64,000 nt of DNA from NCBI RefSeq assembly GCF_028473145.1, contig NZ_CP092370.1, positions 1,612,001 to 1,676,000 of the forward strand, given 5' to 3'. The stretch comes from Flavobacterium sp. CBA20B-1. Lineage in GTDB: Bacteria > Bacteroidota > Bacteroidia > Flavobacteriales > Flavobacteriaceae. A program made the translations under genes and the position numbers. A model generated the notes under the pieces. The model was not told where the DNA came from, did no database searches, and saw only the letters and a list, made by a program, of their open reading frames with translations. This document shows, one piece after another, positions 36,963 through 46,401 of the stretch. Each line of letters starts with the position of its first letter. The stretch's first letter is position 1.

Positions 36963-39900
36963 ATTTTTCTTTAATAACCTTGATAATTCCTTCCAAGTTT
37001 TCGTTTAAGTTCAGCATTTCGGCAAACACTTTATCGTCTTTAGCCAAACCGCCGTGTTTATTGTTTTTGCGGAACAGTTCCTTGATTTCTTCCCAGCGAA
37101 TTTTCTCGTCAACCGTAAGTAGTCCAGCAAGTTCCTTTAACTTTAGCAAATTACTTTCGGTATCGGCAGTGAGCGTTTGTGATTCGCTTTCATAATGCGT
37201 CAGCATCAAATCGTTTATTTCCTTTTCGTTCATCATCGGCACTACCTGTGCAACCAGTTTACTCATGTTTCGGTAGGAACCTTGCATTTTAAACGATGGT
37301 TCGGTTCGATAAGCATCTTGCATGGCAGCACTTTGAATATATTCTTGGTTTACTTTAATCACCAAATTGCGAATTGTAATTAAATGTTTCATTACTGCCA
37401 CAAAATCATCGATTTCTTGTTTGCTATAATTTCCTTCTAAATCAGGTAATTGTTCTGCATTTTGCGTGACAAAATCAACCAAAGTATAAAAATCAGTGAA
37501 CGATTTACTTACAATTTTTTCCAGGTATTTGTTTTCGACTGCTGCGTTTTCCAACAGGCTTAAGTGAAACAAATGTTCGGTATCGCCTATCACATCACCC
37601 AAATTATACACATCGGCTCGGTTTGCCAACATATCCGGAATTTGAAACTTTGAACCGCTTTCTGTGTACGGATTTCCCGCCATCACAATGCAAAAACGCT
37701 TACCACGTAAATCATAGGTTTTACTTTCACCATCAAAAATCCCGTCAATTTTTCGCTGCCCATCGGCCAATGAAATGAATTTTTGTAAAAATTCCGGACT
37801 TAAATGCTGGATATCGTCTAAATACAGCATTACGTTATCTGCCATTTCAAACGATAAATTAATCTTTTTCAGCTCTTCGCGTTCGCCTGATGTTTTGGCT
37901 TCTAGTGGATCGATCGATGTAATTGAATGCCCAATGGTGGGTCCGTTTACTTTTACAAAATGCAGCCCCATTGTTTTTGCAAGATATTCCATTAGCGTGG
38001 TTTTTCCATAACCTGGCGGCGAAATTAAGAGCAACATTCCCATGCGCGCCGTGCGTTTATTTTCACCTGCCGTGCCTAATTGCTTTGCCAAATTGTTGCC
38101 AATCAGCGGAAAATAGACCTCGTTGATTAATTTGTTGCGCACAAATGATGTAAGCACTTTTGGTTGCAATTCATTTATTTTTAGCGATTTTTCATACGAT
38201 GAACTCAATTGATTTTTTAATTGCACGAATGCTTCAAAACGCGGCACTTTGTTTTTTGTAAAATCGGCTAATTTTTCTGTAAATTCATAATAATCTGTTT
38301 GAAACAATCCGTTTTGCAGGGTGTTGTGGTTTCCTTTTAAATCGTTTACTTCAATAGCATCGTTCGCAAAAATCAATTGGTATTCTTCGGTAGAAAATAA
38401 TAAAAGAACGGCTGCTTCTTCGATATATTTTCGATAGCTTTCTAAATCAACATGCTCATCAACAAACGCATGCAACCAATTCAAAATTAAATAATAGCGA
38501 TCGGTAGCATAAAACTGCTCGTTTTGCACATCACTCTGAAAATCGGCGGTTAACCTTTTATCGTTTAAAACCCTTAAAAAATCTTGTTTTAAAAGCGTAC
38601 TGGTTTCGCTCACTGCAAATTTATTATACAAACTAAAGGTTTCAAACAAGTAATTTGCCACTTGCTTTTTATCAATTTTGGTAAGATCTAGATGAGTTTC
38701 CCATTGCTCGAAGCAAGCTTGTATCTGCACAGTTGCCGATTGATAGTGCGGTGTGTTTGGAAACGTTTTCAACACCAAATGAGCCGATTGAACATAGGCT
38801 TGTAATTTTTGTTGCACCGTGTCTTGTAGCGAATGCCAAAACAACTGGGCAATAGCACGCGTGGAAATGGAATACCGCAATGCGCCCAATTTATCATCAA
38901 CCGCAGCCAATGCATTGTAAATAAGCAAAGCGTCGTGGTTGTGCACGCCTTTGATATATCCTTCGGAATATTTTTTTTCTACGGATTGATTAATGAAATT
39001 TTCTGCTTGAAAATCTTTTTGATTTCGTGCCAAAAATGTTTGATATGCCAAATATGACGCGCGATACACTTCGCTGTTCTCTGAAACCAATTCCTGATTC
39101 CAAATATCTTTATAGTTAACCAAATCTTCGTTTTGAACCTTTTGGTAAAAACTGGTTCCGGTTAAATGATAAAAAAGCTCGTTATTGCGATTTACCAAGG
39201 TTAAACTCAATGCTTGTGTGTTCACCGAAAAATGGTGCTTTCCTAGTGCAATGATGTTTTCACCGTTTACATACAATTCCTTTTTATCACGCAAAATGCG
39301 CAAGGTGTCTTCTTGTGCTTTTTTTAATAAATTTTCTAAATTTTCAGCCTTCGAAACATCGTTCAGTGTTTTTAGCTCGGCCACCAATTGCCGTATTTTA
39401 TCTACCATTAAATCAGAAGCAAAAAAGCTTAAAACAGCTTCTTTCGCTGTAAAGGTTTCTGCTTTGTTTTCAATGTTTTTAAGCACACGCAAACCAATTT
39501 GCTCTAACGCATCGGCACGCTTGTTTATTTGTGATACAATTTGTTCGCGCTTGATATGAAAGGCTTTCACCACCTCATCGCGTTTATCGGCAATTTTTAA
39601 AGCAAAATCATCAATATCTGCAAATTTACTTTCCAGTTCTTCTAGCTGAACAATTACTTTGGTGTAGTATTCATCGGTTTTTTCTGCAGATGTTGCTAAT
39701 TCTAAATAATTTGTTACTGTTTGCTCTAGCAAGGTTAATTGTGCTGCAAATTCGGCACCGGCTTCTTGATTTCTTAGGGTTTGAATTTTTCGGGTAAGTT
39801 GCGCACGAACTTCGTTTAAGGAGCTAAAAATAACCGATATTTTCTCAACAATTTTTGTTGTTTGTGTAGCATCTTCAATTTTTAAACTGTTCAGCATGTC

Positions 39901-41790
39901 AATCAACAACTCTAATTCCGATGAAATTTCGTTATTTGTTTGCTCTACTGCTTTGGTAGCAAACACTTTTTCAATAGCTGCAACTTGTTCTTTTTGTGCT
40001 GTCACTTTTTGCTCATAAGGCAACAAAGCTTCGTCTTGTAAAAGAAACTCAATAGTTTGATTGGATAAATCGTTCACAAGTTCTTGTAAACGCACTGTAA
40101 GTGCTTCGATTTTTTCCAAAGGCATGTACCGCACATTTTTTAAGTCGATAAATTCGCCTTGCAACTTTCGGGCAACTGCCAGCAAGTGCACCAATTGATC
40201 CAGTGTTTCAACCGTTGTGCTGTTTACCTTAAAAAGAAGTTCTTCGAGGTTTTTTTGGGCATTTTGGTACAATTCATCTGCATGTTTGCGTTGTGCCTGA
40301 ACTTTTACAAATTCATCGATTGCCGTATTGGCCACTTCTTTTAACTGACTTAATGGTGTTCCTAAATCGTGTAGGGAAGCATCATTAATCCAAAAATAAG
40401 AATCGAGCAAGGTGGTGGTTTTTTTGAGAATTTCTTCATATAAACCTTCATACGAATCTTCTTTGTTTGCTAGCTGAATCACTTCTTGCGCTTCTGCCAT
40501 TGCCTGCACAATTTGTTTGTTGCCCACTTTGTATAAAGGGTCGTTTTTGCGTGCTTCGTTTTCTTTTAAAACAGCCATATAAGGCGTTTCCCAAATCTGC
40601 ACCTGATGATGGCGCGTTGCATCGGGTTCGGTTTTAAAATAGGTTAAACTACCGTCTTTAAAAATAGTGAATCCGTTACAAACAATGGGTGTTTCAACCG
40701 CTTGCTGAATAATATTATACGACATAAGAATGAACGTATTGCTTTCACGATGGTTAAAAACATATAGAAAATCTTCTCCGTTTGGCGATGCAATCTTGCG
40801 AAGAAATTGTACATTTTCCAGCTGTGAATCGAAGACTTTGTGCGTGCCATTTTGCAGGTAATATCCGTTTGAAAAAATGATTCCCTGATTATCTGGCAAC
40901 AAAATCGCTGAATGATTAAGCGATGGAAGATTGATCACCTCTTTAGTGCGCAAATTGAAAACATAAGCCCGGAAATCTTCTTGATAAGGCTTGATGCGAA
41001 CGGCTATTAAATTGCCTAAATCGGCATAATAGTATTCGGCATCGTCTAATTGCTGGTCTAAATGGGTTACTTTTTCACTAAAAATACCTTTACCTGTTTC
41101 CGTATTATCTTCAATTTTAAAGGTTATATCGCCATGCAATGCTTCAATAAAAACTTTATCTAAAATTGAAATATGAGGGAATTTTCCTAAACGGCGATCT
41201 TCTAAATTGGTTTTAATCCATTGAAATTCAAATTGCGCAGGTTGCTTTACTTCATGAATGCTGCGATCATCTTGATAAATCAATTGCCCGTCTTTGATCA
41301 ACCATTTAAAAGCTTTTAAGTCATCTACACTTTTACTTGTTTGAAAAATCATGTACAAGTAATTTTCGGTTTTTCGGAACTTTGAAAAGATTGAATCGCG
41401 GTAATATTTATACAGATTTTGATAATCGGTTATAAAATTAGCATCGTTTATTAGATCTAATGATTGGGGTATAAATTGATTGTTTTCAAATTGATAAATA
41501 CTAAAAACATCGTTCAGTTTTATTTCGGTTCGCAAACCAAAATGTACATTGTACCCGAAAATACAAAGATTGTCTATAGCCACAATTCCTCTAGCCGTGC
41601 AGGTATTTTCTGTGTCGATACGCTGGTTGGCTTTCAATACAAAGTTGGTGGAGTTGAAAACTTCTTTGCGTGCGTTGTTTAGCTGACTCAGTCGCTTTAC
41701 CAATTCCTCTTTCTGTGCCTGAAGCCTACGTTTAATGATTTCGTAGGTTCCAGAATCGAGTTGTATGTTTTGATTTTCTTGCATATTCAT
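36961..41790 (-). CDS. Giant coiled-coil AAA+ ATPase of the membrane-stress locus
   Basis: 1609 residues. About 1-400 is beta-rich and propeller-like; about 430-860 is mainly coiled coil; about 860-1200 is mixed helical; an AAA+ module follows with Walker A PPGYGKTTLMEYLA (near residue 1260) and Walker B VMLYLDDIQHL (near 1325), closest in style to MoxR-type ATPases. Homologues are often labelled DNA repair ATPase, but nothing here indicates DNA repair. The gene lies downstream of PspA, YqiJ-like and flotillin genes in the same direction, so a chaperone or remodelling role at the membrane is more likely. ATG at 41790 or 41784. The sequence right upstream is a 20 bp tandem repeat, not normal promoter sequence. 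Confidence 0.85.
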   Translation of the reverse strand: MNMQENQNIQLDSGTYEIIKRRLQAQKEELVKRLSQLNNARKEVFNSTNFVLKANQRIDTENTCTARGIVAIDNLCIFGYNVHFGLRTEIKLNDVFSIYQFENNQFIPQSLDLINDANFITDYQNLYKYYRDSIFSKFRKTENYLYMIFQTSKSVDDLKAFKWLIKDGQLIYQDDRSIHEVKQPAQFEFQWIKTNLEDRRLGKFPHISILDKVFIEALHGDITFKIEDNTETGKGIFSEKVTHLDQQLDDAEYYYADLGNLIAVRIKPYQEDFRAYVFNLRTKEVINLPSLNHSAILLPDNQGIIFSNGYYLQNGTHKVFDSQLENVQFLRKIASPNGEDFLYVFNHRESNTFILMSYNIIQQAVETPIVCNGFTIFKDGSLTYFKTEPDATRHHQVQIWETPYMAVLKENEARKNDPLYKVGNKQIVQAMAEAQEVIQLANKEDSYEGLYEEILKKTTTLLDSYFWINDASLHDLGTPLSQLKEVANTAIDEFVKVQAQRKHADELYQNAQKNLEELLFKVNSTTVETLDQLVHLLAVARKLQGEFIDLKNVRYMPLEKIEALTVRLQELVNDLSNQTIEFLLQDEALLPYEQKVTAQKEQVAAIEKVFATKAVEQTNNEISSELELLIDMLNSLKIEDATQTTKIVEKISVIFSSLNEVRAQLTRKIQTLRNQEAGAEFAAQLTLLEQTVTNYLELATSAEKTDEYYTKVIVQLEELESKFADIDDFALKIADKRDEVVKAFHIKREQIVSQINKRADALEQIGLRVLKNIENKAETFTAKEAVLSFFASDLMVDKIRQLVAELKTLNDVSKAENLENLLKKAQEDTLRILRDKKELYVNGENIIALGKHHFSVNTQALSLTLVNRNNELFYHLTGTSFYQKVQNEDLVNYKDIWNQELVSENSEVYRASYLAYQTFLARNQKDFQAENFINQSVEKKYSEGYIKGVHNHDALLIYNALAAVDDKLGALRYSISTRAIAQLFWHSLQDTVQQKLQAYVQSAHLVLKTFPNTPHYQSATVQIQACFEQWETHLDLTKIDKKQVANYLFETFSLYNKFAVSETSTLLKQDFLRVLNDKRLTADFQSDVQNEQFYATDRYYLILNWLHAFVDEHVDLESYRKYIEEAAVLLLFSTEEYQLIFANDAIEVNDLKGNHNTLQNGLFQTDYYEFTEKLADFTKNKVPRFEAFVQLKNQLSSSYEKSLKINELQPKVLTSFVRNKLINEVYFPLIGNNLAKQLGTAGENKRTARMGMLLLISPPGYGKTTLMEYLAKTMGLHFVKVNGPTIGHSITSIDPLEAKTSGEREELKKINLSFEMADNVMLYLDDIQHLSPEFLQKFISLADGQRKIDGIFDGESKTYDLRGKRFCIVMAGNPYTESGSKFQIPDMLANRADVYNLGDVIGDTEHLFHLSLLENAAVENKYLEKIVSKSFTDFYTLVDFVTQNAEQLPDLEGNYSKQEIDDFVAVMKHLITIRNLVIKVNQEYIQSAAMQDAYRTEPSFKMQGSYRNMSKLVAQVVPMMNEKEINDLMLTHYESESQTLTADTESNLLKLKELAGLLTVDEKIRWEEIKELFRKNNKHGGLAKDDKVFAEMLNLNENLEGIIKVIKEK

Positions 41791-41800
41791 CTAGTTTATC

Positions 41801-42020
41801 AAGGCGTTGCCTTATCTTATCCCTAGGCGTTGCCATATATCCCAAGGCGTTGCCATATATCCCAAGGCGTTGCCATATATCCCAAGGCGTTGCCATATCT
41901 CCCAAGTCGCTTCCATATATCCCAAGGCGTTGCCATATATCCCAAGGAACTACCATATCTCCCAAGGCGCTACCATATATCCCAAGGCGTTGCCATATAT
42001 CCCAAAGCGTTGCCATATAT
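41801..42020. repeat. 20 bp minisatellite, 11 units
   Basis: Eleven head-to-tail units of exactly 20 bp with consensus cccaaggcgttgccatatat; the first (41801) and the units at 41901, 41941 and 41961 are the most diverged. The first 13 bases are the complement of one arm of the palindrome that opens each 138-139 bp unit to the right, so the minisatellite probably arose from that element. It ends 10 bp upstream of the ATPase ATG. Confidence 0.95.
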
Positions 42021-42930
42021 CCCAAGGCAATGCATTGGGCTGACATCAACATCTAGACTTCGCCCTGAAAGGGCAGCATATAGTCACTTCCACAAATACG
42101 TTTCCCTTTCAGGGAAAAACCTTACCATCTCTTAAGGCTGAAAGCCTTTTTTATATAAACCCAAGGCAACGCATTGGGCTGACATCAACATCTAGACTTC
42201 GCTCTGAAAGGGCAGCATATAGTCACTTCCACAAATACGTTTCCCTTTCAGGGAAAACCTTACCATCTCTTAAGGCTGAAAGCCTTTTTTATATAAACCC
42301 AAGGCAACGCCTTGGGCTGACATCAACATCTAGACTTCGCCCTGAAAGGGCAGCATATAGTCACTTCCACAAATACGTTTCCCTTTCAGGGAAAAACCTT
42401 ACCATCTCTTAAGGCTGAAAGCCTTTTTTATATAAACCCAAGGCAACGCCTTGGACTGACATCAACATCTATACTTCGCCCTGAAAGGGCAGCATATAGT
42501 CACTTCCACAAATACGTTTCCCTTTCAGGGAAAAACCTTACCATCTCTTAAGGCTGAAAGCCTTTTTTATATAAACCCAAGGCAACGCCTTGGACTGACA
42601 TCAACATCTATACTTCGCCCTGAAAGGGCAGCATATAGTCACTTCCACAAATACGTTTCCCTTTCAGGGAAAACCTTACCATCTCTTAAGGCTGAAAGCC
42701 TTTTTTATATAAACCCAAGGCAACGCCTTGGACTGACATCAACATCTAGACTTCGCCCTGAAAGGGCAGCATATAGTCACTTCCACAAATACGTTTCCCT
42801 TTCAGGGAAAACCTTACCATCTCTTAAGGCTGAAAGCCTTTTTTATATAAACCCAAGGCAACGCCTTGGACTGACATCAACATCTAGACTTCGCCCTGAA
42901 AGGGCAGCATATAGTCACTTCCACAAATAC
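42021..42930. repeat. Tandem array of 138-139 bp REP-like units (6 full, 1 partial)
   Basis: Units start at 42021, 42160, 42298, 42437, 42576, 42714 and 42852; the last is cut at 42930 where transposase sequence begins. Each holds four hairpins: CCCAAGG/CCTTGGG; CCCTGAAAGGG; its inverted copy CCCTTTCAGGG; and AAGGCTGAAAGCCTTTTTT. Copies differ by a few substitutions and a single A. Each also contains CACTTCCACAAATAC, the complement of the last codons of the neighbouring transposase gene (K-Y-L-W-K-stop). The units therefore look like internally deleted copies of that transposable element. Confidence 0.95.
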
Positions 42931-43367
42931 TTCTCATCAAAATCCACCTTATATTCCGACAAAAACTTCACCTATTCATCCTGAGGAGAAATCTTTTTAT
43001 GATGTTCCTTCTGGTTTTCAATGTAATTTTTCACACGTTCCAAAACGGATTGACTAACCGAAAACCCGCCATATCCTCCTTGCCAAGAAAAACTTTGGAA
43101 TTTAGCGTCTTTGGTTTTAATCCATCGACTGCTGTTTCGTTTAATTTCTTCTACGAATTTTGCTAAAGCGATATTCTTGGACATTGCTGCCAAAATATGA
43201 ATGTGATCTTCTGTTCCTCCAATTTTTATAGGAATTGATTCATTTTTCTTGATGATTCCTCCGATAAATGCATACAATTCTTTCTCTATTTCTGGACTGA
43301 TCAGAGATTGATTGTGTTTGGTATGAAACACAATATGTACGTATAATTTTGATAAGGATTGCGCCAT
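42915..43367 (-). pseudogene. IS200/REP-associated Y1 transposase, nonsense-shortened
   Basis: From ATG 43367 the frame gives 131 residues to a TAG at 42972-42974. The same frame then continues VKFLSEYKVDFDEKYLWK to TGA 42915-42917, restoring the usual length of about 150, so the TAG replaces a sense codon. HUH motif HIH at 55-57, catalytic Tyr115 (NYIENQ) with Gln119, and SWQGGYGGFSVS mark the Y1/TnpA family that moves by single-strand cut and paste. The catalytic residues lie before the TAG, so activity may survive. Sequence matching the tandem units flanks both sides, as for REP-associated transposases. It starts 68 bp after the flotillin stop. Confidence 0.88.
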
Positions 43368-43394
43368 AATCTGATTTTCATTACTCCATCGCGG

Positions 43395-43424
43395 TACCTT
43401 GGGTTGATACAAATTCCCTTTCAG
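43395..43424. repeat. Left-end remnant of the REP-like element
   Basis: ACCTTGGGTTGATAC followed by AAATTCCCTTTCAG resembles the palindrome and the CCCTTTCAGGG hairpin of the tandem units. It shows that element sequence also lies on the 5' side of the transposase gene, next to the flotillin stop codon. Confidence 0.6.
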
Positions 43425-43434
43425 AATGGTTTAA

Positions 43435-45552
43435 CTACAATTTCTTGTTTGATATGCCCAGGTTTTTTGCCAAGCCAAATAGCGAATTAATAAAACCTGC
43501 ATCTTCTTCATTGTTTTGGCTGCTTGCTGCTTGTTGCAATTTCATTAAGGCTGCCGAAACGGTTAGGTTTTTAATATCGTTTGATGAAATACCGTACTTA
43601 TCTGCCATGCCACGAATTTTCTCTGCTAAATCGCCTTTTCCATCTGGCCCCATCAACGATTCTTTTATATCTAACGCATGTTGCGAATTGTTGATTAAAT
43701 GATCAAATCCTTTTGAGTTGGAAACCTGACGAACAATGTTTTCAAAGAACATGGTTTCGCCACCAACGATATCAATTTTAGCTGTTTTCAACGCTTCAGA
43801 CAATACTTCGGCTTGTGCAGATGCAATATCTTTTTGAATGTTGATATGCGCCAACTCTATCTCTTTTTCTTTTTGTAGTTGTAGTTTAAACTCTTCGTGT
43901 TCTTTACCAACGCCGTCTAATTTTTTCATAGCTTCGGCTTTCTCTTCGATGCCTTTAGCTTCTGCTAGTGCTTTTTCACGAACAACTTCGGCTTGTGCCA
44001 AACCTTCTTTACGCATTGCTTCGGCTTTAATTTCGATAACCGCAGCGGTTTTAGTTCCTTGAATTTCTTCGGCTTCGGCTTTTGCAATCATTACTTCTGC
44101 TTCTGATAATCCAATGGCAGCTTCTTCTTTCGCTTGTGCTTCGGCAATAATTTTACGTGCTTCGGCTTCTTTTGCTGCTGCTTCTTTCTTCGCTTCGGCA
44201 TCGATCAATACTTCTTGTGCTTTGCGTTCTGCAACTAATTTTTCTGCTTCGGCATCAATAACTTTTTTCTCTTTTTCTTGTTCTGCTGCAATTTTAGACG
44301 CTTCGGCTGCTTTTACGGTGGCAATTAAACGCTCTTCTGCTTCTTGCGATGCTGCAATTACGCCCGCTTGCTTTTTACGTTCCACTTCGCGATACACTTC
44401 AACATCGCGCACATTTTGCTGCTCTTCTACCACGCCTTTTTCTAGCTGAACACGCTCTTTAATCACATTTTGAATCGATTTTTTCTCGGTTTCAATTGAT
44501 CGTTCTTTATCAATCTGTGCCAAGGTAACGATGCGTTCTCTTTCGGTTTGCTCTAATGCACGGTCTTTTTCTACACGCTCTGTTTCAATGGCATCGGTAC
44601 GGATTTTATTCTTCTCTGCAATAATAATTTGGCGCAGTTTGTTTTCTTCCTGAACAGCCAATTGTTCTTCGGTTGCAATGCGCACAGTTTGCGATTTTAG
44701 ACGTTCTTCTTCGCGCACTTTTGCAATTTCTGCTTCTTCGCGTGCTTTGATATTATCGATTTCCCGTTTTTGGCGCTCTTCTTTTTCTGCCAACTGACGC
44801 TCTAATTCTAGAATGGCTTCGCGCGCTTCTACGTTTTGCTTTTTGATTACTTTTTCTTCTTCCCTACGAATTAAATTGGCATTCATGTTTTGTTTTGCCG
44901 TTAATTCGGTAATTTTTTTAATTCCTTCTGAATCTAAAATATTGTTTGCACTTAAAAACTGCAATTCGGTTTGTTCTAAATAATCAATGGCGCAATCGTC
45001 TAAAATATACCCATTTAGATCGGTACCAATAATATTTAAAATTTCATCGCGAAACTCACGTCTGGCTTCATATAGTTCGATAAAATCGAATTTTTTACCT
45101 ACGGTTTTTAATGCTTCTGAAAACTTTGATTCAAAAATACTTTTCAATGTTTCGGGTTCACTTGCGCGGTCGCATCCTAGATTTTGAGCCACATTGATGA
45201 CATCGTCAACCGATTTGTTCACACGAACGAAAAATGCCACTTTAATGTCGGCACGAATGTTGTCTTTACAAATTAAGCCATCGTGTTGCATACGCCCAAT
45301 TTCGATTTTTTTTACCGAAATATCCATTATTTCCATTTTGTGGAATACCGGAATTACATACATTCCTTTGTTAAAAGCTACTTTAGAGCCGCCTATACCT
45401 GTACGAACAATTGCTTTTCCTTGTGGAATTTTTTTGTAGAACATGCTTAGTACTACAAAAAACGAAAGGATTAAAAATACAATTACGCCAAGTGCTAATA
45501 AAATTACGCCAGACACGCCCGAAAGCCCGTCGATAATTAATAATTTGTTCAT
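43435..45552 (-). CDS. Flotillin-like SPFH protein (YqiK type)
   Basis: 705 residues. N-terminal transmembrane helix (about 13-38), SPFH/band-7 domain (about 45-220: GKAIVRTGIGGSKVAFNKGMYVIPVFHKMEIMDISVKKIEI), then a long Glu/Ala/Lys coiled coil (about 225-545) and a flotillin C-terminal region to 705. Such proteins assemble into large membrane rings or microdomains. Its start is 11 bp after the YqiJ-like gene, its usual partner. The neighbouring PspA gene supports a role in envelope integrity. Confidence 0.93.
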   Translation of the reverse strand: MNKLLIIDGLSGVSGVILLALGVIVFLILSFFVVLSMFYKKIPQGKAIVRTGIGGSKVAFNKGMYVIPVFHKMEIMDISVKKIEIGRMQHDGLICKDNIRADIKVAFFVRVNKSVDDVINVAQNLGCDRASEPETLKSIFESKFSEALKTVGKKFDFIELYEARREFRDEILNIIGTDLNGYILDDCAIDYLEQTELQFLSANNILDSEGIKKITELTAKQNMNANLIRREEEKVIKKQNVEAREAILELERQLAEKEERQKREIDNIKAREEAEIAKVREEERLKSQTVRIATEEQLAVQEENKLRQIIIAEKNKIRTDAIETERVEKDRALEQTERERIVTLAQIDKERSIETEKKSIQNVIKERVQLEKGVVEEQQNVRDVEVYREVERKKQAGVIAASQEAEERLIATVKAAEASKIAAEQEKEKKVIDAEAEKLVAERKAQEVLIDAEAKKEAAAKEAEARKIIAEAQAKEEAAIGLSEAEVMIAKAEAEEIQGTKTAAVIEIKAEAMRKEGLAQAEVVREKALAEAKGIEEKAEAMKKLDGVGKEHEEFKLQLQKEKEIELAHINIQKDIASAQAEVLSEALKTAKIDIVGGETMFFENIVRQVSNSKGFDHLINNSQHALDIKESLMGPDGKGDLAEKIRGMADKYGISSNDIKNLTVSAALMKLQQAASSQNNEEDAGFINSLFGLAKNLGISNKKL

Positions 45553-45563
45553 TGATAAAAAAG

Positions 45564-46220
45564 TTAGTTTATATTATGTAGGGTTATATTTGGTTTTACT
45601 TCGTAGATATTGTTTTCTATGCTTTTGATAATCATTACTTCGGCACCATATTCAATGCGGGTGCCTTGATGGCTTTTTACATTTAACCGAAAAACATCAT
45701 TTTGAATAACAACTTCTAAAATTCCCATCTTGTTGTTTTCAATGGTTGATTTCAATGTGCCGGTTCTCCCTAAAAAATCAATCGATTCTTCGCCGTTGTA
45801 GCCTAAATTTTTATACATTTTTACTAATGGTTTGGTTACAAAATGCATGATGATATAGGTAATTATAAAAATAGGAATGAGAATTAAAACCGATTTCATG
45901 CCCCAATTTGCTAATCCTAAAAAAATAGAAGACAGCAAAGTAAGAATCCAACCGATGAATTTAAAAAGGGTAACGATTACCATTAAAGGCATTTTACCGA
46001 TATTGATAAATTCCATTACTTTAGAACCGAACGACATTTCGGCTTCGGTTTCGGCAGCAACTTCTCCATCGGCCACATCACCCATGTGAAATTCGGCATC
46101 GGTATCCATTCCATCACCCGAAAAAAACATAAAAACCCAGTACAGCAAAGATATTCCTGTAAGCACGGTCATGATTCCGTTGGATAAGGGATGAAATAAA
46201 AGGTTTAAAAGTTCTGCCAT
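45564..46220 (-). CDS. YqiJ/NfeD-like OB-fold membrane protein
   Basis: 218 residues. One helix near the N-terminus (about 13-36), an acidic loop, two helices (about 77-126), then a soluble OB-fold-like domain (about 148-218: LGRTGTLKSTIENNKMGILEVVIQNDVFRLNVKS, YGAEVMIIKSIENNIYEV). This layout is typical of YqiJ/DUF1449 partners of YqiK-type flotillins. It should anchor or regulate the flotillin assembly. Its stop is 11 bp from the flotillin start. Confidence 0.85.
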   Translation of the reverse strand: MAELLNLLFHPLSNGIMTVLTGISLLYWVFMFFSGDGMDTDAEFHMGDVADGEVAAETEAEMSFGSKVMEFINIGKMPLMVIVTLFKFIGWILTLLSSIFLGLANWGMKSVLILIPIFIITYIIMHFVTKPLVKMYKNLGYNGEESIDFLGRTGTLKSTIENNKMGILEVVIQNDVFRLNVKSHQGTRIEYGAEVMIIKSIENNIYEVKPNITLHNIN

Positions 46221-46401
46221 AGTATCGTTTTTTGTTTTGAGTTATTCGTTTTTGCAAACCGCAATATAATTAAGATTTTCGTCAGTTCAAGCCTGTTGAG
46301 AACCTTTTATTCAAAGACTTCTCGATACGCTTCACTTCGTTACGTTACTCGAAGTGACGGATCTAAATATCTTGTTATAAAGTTGGTTACAGTCATTATT
46401 T

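Noticed and set aside
36961..41790. A DNA repair role for the giant ATPase, as homologues are often named
   Set aside because: No nuclease, helicase or SMC-type hinge motif is visible, and the neighbours are membrane-stress genes.
41732..42135. Open frames with a repeated peptide on both strands across the minisatellite
   Set aside because: A 20 bp repeat without stops cycles through all three frames, so long open frames arise automatically. There are no start signals or other coding features.
41801..42930. CRISPR array
   Set aside because: Units are contiguous and nearly identical, with no variable spacers and no cas genes nearby. The hairpins and transposase remnant fit a REP-like element instead.
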